DNA of 8,335 nt from assembly GCA_030744095.1 (NCBI GenBank), contig JASLRF010000627.1, positions 1 to 8,335 of the forward strand, in the 5' to 3' direction. A program made the position numbers and the translations under genes. Positions 1 through 6,079 of this stretch are shown piece by piece (the stretch's first letter is position 1; every line of letters begins with the position of its first letter). This DNA is from Pirellulaceae bacterium. GTDB lineage: Bacteria > Planctomycetota > Planctomycetia > Pirellulales > Pirellulaceae. Below the pieces are notes generated by a model that was not told the origin of the DNA, did not search any database, and saw only the letters and a list, made by a program, of their open reading frames with translations.

Positions 1-1379
1 CGAGGCGGTTGTTGACGAAAGACGTGTGGGCGTTGCGGTGCGAGTTGTGTCGGGTCGTCCGCCATCTGCAAGGTGTTGCCGTTGACCACCCACAGATCAG
101 AATGGCCGTCATTGTCGAAGTCAGCGAAACCGGCGGCCCAGCCAACCATGTTTAGAGAGAGCTGCCCCAATCCCACGGAATCGGAGTTGTCTGCGAAGAA
201 CACGGGACGATCCTGCTCGTTGCCAGCCGACATCTCCGCAAGGTCGGAGAACATGTTTTCATAGAAGGCATTCTCCTGGGCGACCCAGTGGGTAACGAAG
301 AGATCAAGGTCACCGTCGTTCTGGTAATCGCAGACGGCCAATCCCATCGCACCACGATAGTCCGCCGCCAGGGACTGGGCACCAACATCCTCAAACATCC
401 CATTGCCTTTATTGCGATAGACGGCATTCGCGGAAACGTCGTTGGCAACGTACAGATCGATCCATTGGTCGTTGTCGAAGTCAAACCAAACGGCACCTAG
501 TGACCGGCCCTTAGCATCCTCCACACCGACCTGCTCGGCGATATCGGTAAAAGTACCGTCGCCATTGTTGTGATAGAGAATGTTCGCATCGGCTGGATAA
601 GATGAAGGATTGATCGTATACGGGTTGACCTCGTCTCGCACTTGTGCTGAACCGTTCCGATCTTCGTCGCGATACTCGAACCGGACGTATGTACACACGT
701 AGAGGTCAATACGTCCATCGCGATCGTAGTCGCCCCAGGCACATCCGGCGCTGAACCGATCGTCGCCGACACCGGCGATATCGGTCACGTCTGTAAACGA
801 GCCGTTGCCATCGTTGCGAAACAGCACGTTGGGCCCATAGGCGGTGATGTACAGATCCAGATCGTTGTCGTCATCGTAATCACCCCAAGCTGCCGCCATA
901 CCGAACAGAGCCCGATCGACACCGGCTTGTTTCGACACGTCAACAAAGCGGTCATCGCCATCGTTGCGGTAGAGGGCGCAACGTCCAGTTTCAGTTTCCG
1001 CGGAAATGGGATCACGAACCGTGCCGTGAAAATTGACCAGGTACAAGTCCGGGTCACCATCACCATCGTAGTCACCCCACGCGAGACCCGATCCCATATC
1101 CTCTGGCAAGAGCGACTGGCGGGTGGCGGGGAAATGCCTGAACCGAATGCCGGTCTCTTTCGTCACGTCGTCGAACGAAAAACGCACCATCTCGGGCGAG
1201 ATATCACGATCGAGGACGCTTGTCAAACCACCGATCGTTCCGTCTGCATTCGGTGCCGAAGGGTCTTTTCGCATCGTGCCCAGGAAGGCAACGTAACTGA
1301 GAACTAGTGCTGCCAAGATGCACGGCACGCCCCATCGCAGCATTAACAGGTGACGCTTACTCAGCCGACGTCGTGCCAT
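1..1379 (-). CDS. FG-GAP/VCBS repeat protein, CRTAC1-like, membrane-anchored (3' end beyond window)
   Basis: The minus frame is open from the ATG at 1379 to the left edge, giving 459 residues without a stop. An arginine/lysine-rich N-terminus precedes one hydrophobic segment (about residues 13-34), so it is probably a signal anchor with the rest outside the cytoplasm. Six calcium-loop repeats of the form (W/F)xD(Y/F)DxDxxxDL(Y/F/W) are visible starting near residues 101, 165, 215, 298, 350 and 418. They alternate with the companion pattern LYRNxGDGxFxDV. This is the FG-GAP/VCBS beta-propeller fold. Family members usually run to about 550-600 residues and end in an ASPIC/UnbV domain, which here would lie outside the window. 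An AGGA sits 9 bases before the chosen ATG. In-frame GTG (1382) and ATG (1385) are alternative starts. The gene overlaps the end of the upstream cytochrome gene by 23 bases, suggesting translational coupling. A surface-exposed binding or scaffolding role is inferred; no enzymatic function can be assigned. Confidence 0.9.
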   Translation of the reverse strand, partial: MARRRLSKRHLLMLRWGVPCILAALVLSYVAFLGTMRKDPSAPNADGTIGGLTSVLDRDISPEMVRFSFDDVTKETGIRFRHFPATRQSLLPEDMGSGLAWGDYDGDGDPDLYLVNFHGTVRDPISAETETGRCALYRNDGDDRFVDVSKQAGVDRALFGMAAAWGDYDDDNDLDLYITAYGPNVLFRNDGNGSFTDVTDIAGVGDDRFSAGCAWGDYDRDGRIDLYVCTYVRFEYRDEDRNGSAQVRDEVNPYTINPSSYPADANILYHNNGDGTFTDIAEQVGVEDAKGRSLGAVWFDFDNDQWIDLYVANDVSANAVYRNKGNGMFEDVGAQSLAADYRGAMGLAVCDYQNDGDLDLFVTHWVAQENAFYENMFSDLAEMSAGNEQDRPVFFADNSDSVGLGQLSLNMVGWAAGFADFDNDGHSDLWVVNGNTLQMADDPTQLAPQRPHVFRQQPP

Positions 1380-3699
1380 CACCATTAATCCTGATACGAG
1401 CGGTTGCACGCGTCATTTCACTGGCCGGCGACCGGACGCCCGCCGCTTCTCCGTAAACACGGTTGAGAAACTCAGGGTTAGCTTTGCGATACCAAAGTAT
1501 CGCTTCGACCAACAACTCGGTGCTTGGCGCATCCGTCGGTGTGGGTACCACGAAACTCTGTGACCGATGTCCTGGCGATTGTTTTTCACCGTTGTCGACA
1601 ACTCGACCTCGTGCCATGGACGGACATTGAAACTGTACCGCAACACTATCCGTAACGCCTGGATAAAGGGAGCGTTTGTAACTGGCGCCGACCAGATCCC
1701 ATAGGTTATGGCGATCGATCAACTTACCCTGGCGATCAAAACCATCTGCCTTAAACCAGACCGGCGCATCTTGGATTCGATCGTCCTCGCCGACGGCACC
1801 TCTGTGGTAGATCTCGTTGCCCGCGTCGTCGGTCACTTTAAGCTCGATCCAGCTTTCTATCATATCGAGCGGGCCCGTTGGAAAGTCATGGCCCGTCTTG
1901 TTGTTCGTCAGGACGACTTGCACCGAGAGTTGTTCGCCGGACGAGACTTCCTCGGGGGCCATGACCTTCATGCGAACTACCGGGCCGCTGGTCCATTTAT
2001 CGGCGATCTCGGGGATCTCGATCTCACCCCGCAACCACTTCTTCGTAAGGCGCACGTGTTTCTCGTGTCCCTTCAGTTTCTGAAGTTCTGGAATGTACTG
2101 ATTGCTGGCCAGCGTGCGATGGCTACGGTGCAGGCGATCGTTCGGCAGACGGTTGTAGTCCGTGGCATCGCCACGAGCCGGATCATCGCTCTCAGACAAC
2201 GGCATGTGGCACTCGCGACAGTTGATCGTCTTGGTTGGGTCACCCTCGTGATGCCATTTGCTGTTCTTCCAACTGTCGTATTGGTTCTGGCCCTGCACTT
2301 TGCCGATGTCCGTATTGACCTCCTTATCGAGGTACTGCTTGTGGCAGGCCGCGCAGAACTCAGCCGTCTTGTAAAGCGGTCGCGAGTAGGACGTGATGTG
2401 GTGTTGTGGATACGTGCGAATCAGGAAGTCGCTAACGAACTTCGCCAGCTTTCCTTCGTGCTGCTCGTACACATATCGCGAGGGCGGTTCAACGGTGTAG
2501 TTGCCGTTACCCTGCACGTCCGTCTGAGTAATGCTGTGGCACACCAGGCAGGAAATGCCTTCGTCCGCACCGGCGGCGCTCAACGTAATGTTGCCAGAGT
2601 TCTTCGCGCCGCTGAACAAAGAAATCGGATCATGGCAGCCGGCGCAATACCGCGTATGCTCCGGTGATGTTTCGCTGGACATCAGCGTCTGGACGCGTTG
2701 AAACATGTCGTCCATCGAAGAATAGCGGTGAGCGCTTGGCAACCATTCTTCGTAGATCTGAGTGTGGCATCCGCTCGTTCCGCAACTTGCGGATCCCGCC
2801 AAACTCTCTGCTTGGAGCGCCCCAGCCTGTTTCATGGTTGCCGCGGCGTCGGCGAAAACGCTCTTGAGCTTTTCGCGCTGCTCTTCGTCGAGATCGAGGT
2901 TGGCGGTACAATCACGCATCTGCTCAAAGAGACTTCCCTGTGCATTGGCATTGTCCTGAAGTGAAGTCAAGACAACCTCGTGATGTTCGTCGCCAACCGC
3001 TTCGACAACTTTCTGCCGAACGGAATCCGTCCATTGGGAATGATCGATCGTGGACAGGCTGGGAGCAAACGGTCGGTCTTCGCCGAATCGCCAGTTGTAG
3101 TCGTCCGGAAAACTGCGGTCCTGGCCAGGCTCGGTATAGACGGCCATCATCACTCCGCAAAGCGCCAACAAGCTCGCACATCCAACGAGACTTCGTACAT
3201 AGAATGCACGCCGAGCAGTGAGAAGTTGCTGGCGGGCATCCGGGTTATTGACTTTACGAATGACAACCGTCACCACGTGGACGACAACAAAAACCGCCAA
3301 GCCAATTCCCGTCACCAGGTGTACGAGATCCCAGACATAGTCCATCCTCGGACCGACTACACCTTGCCAAGTTACGACCAGACCACTCACGATGCAAACA
3401 GCCACAAGCGCGGCCGCAATGTATCCCAGCAATTGGTAATGACTGAAGTTCCCCTTTCGTCGCACCCACCAATGCCGCGCCATATACCAGATCACCGGCA
3501 GCAAGAAAACGAAACCGATCACGGTATGGAGCAGCACCGAGAACTGGGCCAATTGACTGAACGGCAGCAACCAAATGGCCAATCCCGTCAGCGTCTCGAA
3601 AAGAAAATAACCTGCAGCGAGCGAAGTCAGCCAGGATCGCCATTCAGCAACAGCGTTTTTTTCTAGCGCCGACGGTTGCCCGTTCGTCCTGTCTCGCAT
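1357..3699 (-). CDS. Membrane-anchored pentahaem cytochrome c (cytochrome c554-like)
   Basis: This is a 780-residue protein in three parts. Residues about 22-187 hold five hydrophobic helices with histidines at 58, 76, 87, 127 and 141, resembling a b-type cytochrome or quinol-oxidising anchor. The middle part carries five haem c sites: CGTSGCH (306-312, a CX4CH site), CAGCH (352), CLVCH (384), CAACH (449) and CRECH (494). Extra histidines (for example H435/H436 and H483/H484) could be distal ligands. The C-terminal 180 residues look like a beta-sandwich and contain NNKTGHDFPTG near 599-609, a motif I associate with c554-type multihaem proteins. The haem domain should lie in the periplasm. An upstream in-frame TTG at 3789 would add 30 residues, but it overlaps a TATAAT hexamer. 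The ATG at 3699 has a GAGG 8 bases upstream and is preferred. The gene heads a two-gene unit with the FG-GAP gene. The electron donor and acceptor are unknown. Confidence 0.9.
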   Translation of the reverse strand: MRDRTNGQPSALEKNAVAEWRSWLTSLAAGYFLFETLTGLAIWLLPFSQLAQFSVLLHTVIGFVFLLPVIWYMARHWWVRRKGNFSHYQLLGYIAAALVAVCIVSGLVVTWQGVVGPRMDYVWDLVHLVTGIGLAVFVVVHVVTVVIRKVNNPDARQQLLTARRAFYVRSLVGCASLLALCGVMMAVYTEPGQDRSFPDDYNWRFGEDRPFAPSLSTIDHSQWTDSVRQKVVEAVGDEHHEVVLTSLQDNANAQGSLFEQMRDCTANLDLDEEQREKLKSVFADAAATMKQAGALQAESLAGSASCGTSGCHTQIYEEWLPSAHRYSSMDDMFQRVQTLMSSETSPEHTRYCAGCHDPISLFSGAKNSGNITLSAAGADEGISCLVCHSITQTDVQGNGNYTVEPPSRYVYEQHEGKLAKFVSDFLIRTYPQHHITSYSRPLYKTAEFCAACHKQYLDKEVNTDIGKVQGQNQYDSWKNSKWHHEGDPTKTINCRECHMPLSESDDPARGDATDYNRLPNDRLHRSHRTLASNQYIPELQKLKGHEKHVRLTKKWLRGEIEIPEIADKWTSGPVVRMKVMAPEEVSSGEQLSVQVVLTNNKTGHDFPTGPLDMIESWIELKVTDDAGNEIYHRGAVGEDDRIQDAPVWFKADGFDRQGKLIDRHNLWDLVGASYKRSLYPGVTDSVAVQFQCPSMARGRVVDNGEKQSPGHRSQSFVVPTPTDAPSTELLVEAILWYRKANPEFLNRVYGEAAGVRSPASEMTRATARIRINGDGTTSAE

Positions 3700-3788
3700 C
3701 GCGCACGCCTCGCTCGTCACGATCGAGGGGGGGACTGGCCCATTCCACGATCGATCTTCGCTCAAAGAATATCGTAAAGTGAACTTCA

Positions 3789-3794
3789 ATTATA
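3789..3794 (-). promoter_or_regulatory. Candidate -10 hexamer for the cytochrome/FG-GAP operon
   Basis: The minus strand reads TATAAT here, an exact match to the sigma-70 type -10 consensus, inside a short AT-rich patch in otherwise GC-richer DNA. Transcription would begin near 3780 and leave a leader of about 80 bases before the ATG at 3699. No good -35 element is visible at 16-18 bases spacing (the DNA there is CTTCTT-like), so this is a motif call only. It argues against the TTG at 3789 as the translation start. Confidence 0.4.
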
Positions 3795-3844
3795 GCGTAT
3801 GTGAACGCAAGAAGAAGAGTAACGCCCAGAATTTGCCTGTGATC

Positions 3845-3962
3845 GAAGGGGTCGGGAGTCTCTTTCGGCCAAAGCTCGCCCAAAACTCGTACGCTGTCAT
3901 CCGAAGAAGACTCCAGACGCCTTCCTGCAATCTCTTGGCCGAAAAAGACTCCCGACACCTTC
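3845..3962. repeat. 28-base near-perfect inverted repeat with 62-base loop
   Basis: The arm at 3845-3872 (GAAGG..GTCGGGAGTCT..TTTCGGCCAA) is the reverse complement of 3935-3962 with 26 of 28 positions matching. The right arm lies mostly in the second tandem unit, so the same core occurs three times: once inverted and twice direct, one of these diverged. As RNA it could fold into a long stem. No T-run follows either arm, so a classical intrinsic terminator is unlikely. It could be a palindromic dispersed element or a structured RNA. Confidence 0.8.
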
Positions 3963-3970
3963 CTGCAATC
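3895..3970. repeat. Tandem duplication, two 38-base units
   Basis: Units 3895-3932 and 3933-3970 are directly adjacent and share their last part almost exactly: ACTCC(A/C)GAC(G/A)CCTTCCTGCAATC. The halves upstream of this are more diverged (CCGAAGAAG against CCGAAAAAG, with differing first bases). On the minus strand each unit starts GATTGCAGGAAGG. There is no spacer between the units, so this is a simple tandem repeat and not a CRISPR array. The 38-base period is not a multiple of three, so the units would not preserve one reading frame if translated. Confidence 0.85.
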
Positions 3971-4065
3971 GGTTGGTTCAAACTGACCCACGACCCAGAA
4001 TTCTCGTGGTGGGAGACTCGCTGCAACTACCTCAGTCGAGCGAGTCGTGGCGTCATGGTGGTCGA

Positions 4066-4329
4066 GACGCCAAGAAACGAACTCATGTCCTTACGAATAG
4101 CTCACGTTGGAACGGAAGTACGGCAATCATTGAATCGCTACTCGCAGCCGAAGCGGATCCAATTTCCACGCCGCGCGGCGACGAAACGCCACTGCTGGCA
4201 ACGGTCGGCGTTGGTGTACTGGGCAACGGCGACGAAGCGGCCGGAACTGAAGACGAGACGATTGAGGCCGTCAAGCTACTGTTGAAACTTGGTGCCGATA
4301 TCAACGCGATTGACGATCACGGCAAATGA
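4066..4329 (+). pseudogene. Ankyrin-repeat protein fragment (remnant)
   Basis: The plus frame reads, in order, an ankyrin-like stretch ending STAIIESLLAAEADP (about 4117-4161), then a linker containing RGDETPLLATVGVG, then a second repeat TIEAVKLLLKLGADINAIDDHG (about 4258-4323). These match the ankyrin helix pattern xxVxxLLxxGADxNAxDxxG. The long acidic/glycine insert between the repeats resembles ankyrin proteins common in Planctomycetes and Acidobacteria (from memory of the family). There is no start codon with a ribosome site, only about two repeats remain, and the frame stops (TGA at 4327) exactly where a following TALH-type repeat would be expected. The similarity ends abruptly at about 4326, where sulfatase coding begins on the other strand. 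It is probably a dead fragment left by a rearrangement. A short functional ORF is unlikely. Confidence 0.7.
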
Positions 4330-5760
4330 CTTGGCTTCCCTGTCTCCGGATTCTTCGATCCAATGTTCGAGATACCTCTGATGCTCGATCAACATGTTTT
4401 CGTATTCGGGTTTCGAGGCCAGATTCTTCATTTCACCAGGATCGTTCTTCATGTCCACCAGGGATTCACGGACTTCTCCGTCGTTGTATACGCAGTACTT
4501 AAAGCGTTTGCTGCGGATCATGCGCCCCGTGTGATTCTCGGTAGCCACGTACGGACGCCAGGCGTCAACCCGTTTACCTTCGGCGATTGACCGCAAACTC
4601 CTGCCTAATAACGTTTCTGGCACGGCAACTCCGGCGTAGTCGCACAACGTCGGGAGGATATCGAGACCGCTGGAGATCAGGTGTTTGTCATCCACTTTGC
4701 CTGGGACGATGGTACCTGTGTATTTCATCAGCAACGGAACACGAACTGACTGTTCGTAAAAGCGGCCTTTTGATGCCAACCGGTGGCAGGCGTCCATGTC
4801 GCCGTGATCGCTGGTGAAAATGATCAGTGTCTCTTCCTCCATTCCATTTCGCTTCAGGGCATCGAGGATCTGTCCTATATGCCTGTCAACTTGTTCGGTC
4901 AGACGGCAGTAGATCCAGCGATAGATTCGCCATTCCCGTTCGTCGTAATCTTTGCGCATCGTCATGGCGGGCGTTACCGCATTAGGCCTGGAATAGATTG
5001 TGATGGCATCGGCCTCGGGCGACGGAATCCTGAAGTTATCGGGCAGTGGCGGCAGCTTGTCCAACGACATCGCCGATGCCTGCCGATAGAGATGCTCAAC
5101 GCTCGAACTATTATTGGGCGAATTACCTTTGTAGGCGCGATATGCAAAACATATGTCGTGAGGATTAATAAATGACGCCACGGCAAAGAACGGCCTATCT
5201 CGCTCTCTCTCGATAAACGCGATGCAGGCCCTCGGCAACGCGTCGCGCTGATCTCGGAAGTACTCGTCGTAGCCAGCGTCAGACGGGTTCAATTCGGGAC
5301 ACATGTGGACCTTCCCGCCGTAGAAGGTGTCGTTGCCCGCGCTCTTGATCAGCTTGCCTAGCGAGTTGGCATCTACGTCGCGTGGGACGTTTGCCTTCAT
5401 TCCGTTGTTGAACACACCCAACCTTCCCGCCATCACGCCGGTGGCCATGCTGATCCGGCTGGGCACACAGACAGGGTTCGTTACATAGGTATTCGCGAAG
5501 CGGACGCCGGCTCGGGCCAAGCTGTCCATCGCCGGAGTCTTCAGGTACGGATTGTCCGTGCAACTCATCATGTCGGCATGTTGCTGATCCGTCATAATGA
5601 ACAAGATGTTGGGCGGCCTGTTCGCGGTGGGCGCGTTAAAACTGGATTCTTGGGCCGATTGGGCAAGCGTCTCCGCCTGCGGTGCCACGCTCGAAACAGC
5701 TGAACATATCAGGCTTACGACGCAAGCAGCCCATGAGGACCGACAACAAGGAAACGACAC
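4276..5760 (-). CDS. Exported type I (formylglycine) sulfatase
   Basis: This 494-residue protein has a signal peptide (hydrophobic core about residues 10-26). The alkaline phosphatase/sulfatase fold follows, starting at PPNILFIMTDQQ (49-60), where D58 and Q59 are likely calcium ligands. The activation motif C98-V-P-S-R102 is the classic CxPSR box in which cysteine becomes formylglycine. Other expected active-site elements are NPHD (H201), FTSDHGD (D318, H319) and the lysine of ASKGRFYEQSVRVPL (K331). It would hydrolyse sulfate esters in the periplasm or outside the cell; the substrate cannot be read from the sequence. The start is a GTG, supported by an AGGAG placed 6 bases upstream. The last 16 residues (479-494) are encoded antisense to the ankyrin remnant, so the native C-terminus seems to have been replaced. 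The catalytic core is intact. Choline-sulfatase-like or phosphonate/phosphate esterase activity within the same superfamily is an alternative. Confidence 0.95.
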   Translation of the reverse strand: MSFPCCRSSWAACVVSLICSAVSSVAPQAETLAQSAQESSFNAPTANRPPNILFIMTDQQHADMMSCTDNPYLKTPAMDSLARAGVRFANTYVTNPVCVPSRISMATGVMAGRLGVFNNGMKANVPRDVDANSLGKLIKSAGNDTFYGGKVHMCPELNPSDAGYDEYFRDQRDALPRACIAFIERERDRPFFAVASFINPHDICFAYRAYKGNSPNNSSSVEHLYRQASAMSLDKLPPLPDNFRIPSPEADAITIYSRPNAVTPAMTMRKDYDEREWRIYRWIYCRLTEQVDRHIGQILDALKRNGMEEETLIIFTSDHGDMDACHRLASKGRFYEQSVRVPLLMKYTGTIVPGKVDDKHLISSGLDILPTLCDYAGVAVPETLLGRSLRSIAEGKRVDAWRPYVATENHTGRMIRSKRFKYCVYNDGEVRESLVDMKNDPGEMKNLASKPEYENMLIEHQRYLEHWIEESGDREAKSFAVIVNRVDIGTKFQQ

Positions 5761-5766
5761 GAACTG

Positions 5767-5771
5767 CTCCT
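5767..5771 (-). promoter_or_regulatory. Ribosome binding site fixing the GTG start of the sulfatase
   Basis: The minus strand reads AGGAG, 6 bases before the GTG at 5760. It is the strongest Shine-Dalgarno match in the window. It supports the non-ATG start, which also gives a proper signal peptide. Confidence 0.75.
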
Positions 5772-6079
5772 AATGTCAAAATGGTTGAAGAAATGCCAAT
5801 ACCATCTTATTCAACTTCTCCACCGGAAACTCCCCCCCATTGGCCGCTGTCACGGCACACTCTCGGCGACTGGTCAGGTACGGAGATCGCCAGACGAGCG
5901 GGCACCTCAGTTTGACGATTATCCGGGTTGTCGCGATTTTGATGACCGGCACGGGCCATAATCGTCACACTTGATCAGTTCTTAATAATCCCGTTTTCCG
6001 TCACATCCGATTCAATCAATAAGACCGCAAGAATTGAATTGGCGGTGTCTCATTCTACGACTCTGCAAGGGCTCACGGT
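5772..6079. other. Divergent intergenic region between sulfatase and porin genes
   Basis: This stretch of about 310 bases carries no credible gene. It must hold the promoters of both divergent genes, but no convincing -35/-10 pair stands out on either strand. The half nearer the porin is AT-rich (around 5965-6040). An AAGGG (6067-6071) lies 8 bases before the porin ATG. No clear Pho-box-like direct repeats were seen, although the porin belongs to a family often under phosphate control. Confidence 0.5.
6010..6039. promoter_or_regulatory. Candidate operator: inverted repeat ATTCAAT-N16-ATTGAAT
   Basis: The arms ATTCAAT (6010-6016) and ATTGAAT (6033-6039) are perfect inverted copies with centres 23 bases apart, close to two helical turns. 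They sit 41 bases before the porin start in the AT-rich part of the divergent spacer. That is where a dimeric regulator could bind. Seven-base arms of low complexity can arise by chance. Confidence 0.25.

Larger units (their letters stand above)
3795..4065. other. Non-coding stretch with repeats; no supported gene
   Basis: This 271-base stretch lies between the cytochrome promoter region and the ankyrin remnant. Short open frames exist on both strands, but none has a recognisable domain, a good ribosome site or a credible start. It contains a 38-base tandem duplication, a 28-base inverted repeat, and a small hairpin (CCACGA at 3988-3993 with TCGTGG at 4004-4009, 10-base loop). It is best read as degenerating or repeat-derived intergenic DNA, or as a structured untranslated region. 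Confidence 0.6.

Noticed and set aside
1708..2667. 319-residue open frame on the plus strand
   Set aside because: It lies wholly antisense to the cytochrome gene, which has clear haem motifs. The long frame is a by-product of codon bias and its translation shows no domain.
2980..3666. 228-residue open frame on the plus strand
   Set aside because: It is antisense to the membrane domain of the cytochrome, has low-complexity polar composition and no recognisable motif.
3700..3789. Longer cytochrome N-terminus from the TTG at 3789
   Set aside because: The extra 30 residues are polar and unlike a leader. The TTG overlaps the TATAAT hexamer, and the ATG at 3699 has a GAGG at suitable distance.
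3845..3962. Intrinsic terminator for the sulfatase gene
   Set aside because: The stem is long, but the loop is 62 bases and no T-run follows the arm on the relevant strand. It also lies about 300 bases past the stop.
3895..3970. Possible CRISPR array
   Set aside because: There are only two units, directly abutting with no spacers, and no cas genes nearby.
3644..4026. Small hypothetical ORFs on the minus strand over the repeats (78 and 115 residues)
   Set aside because: They translate repeat DNA, have no domain or good start, and the 38-base period would shift the frame between units.
5772..6079. Pho-box-type regulation of the porin
   Set aside because: No pair of 7-base direct repeats with the expected spacing was found by eye. 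Family membership alone is not evidence.
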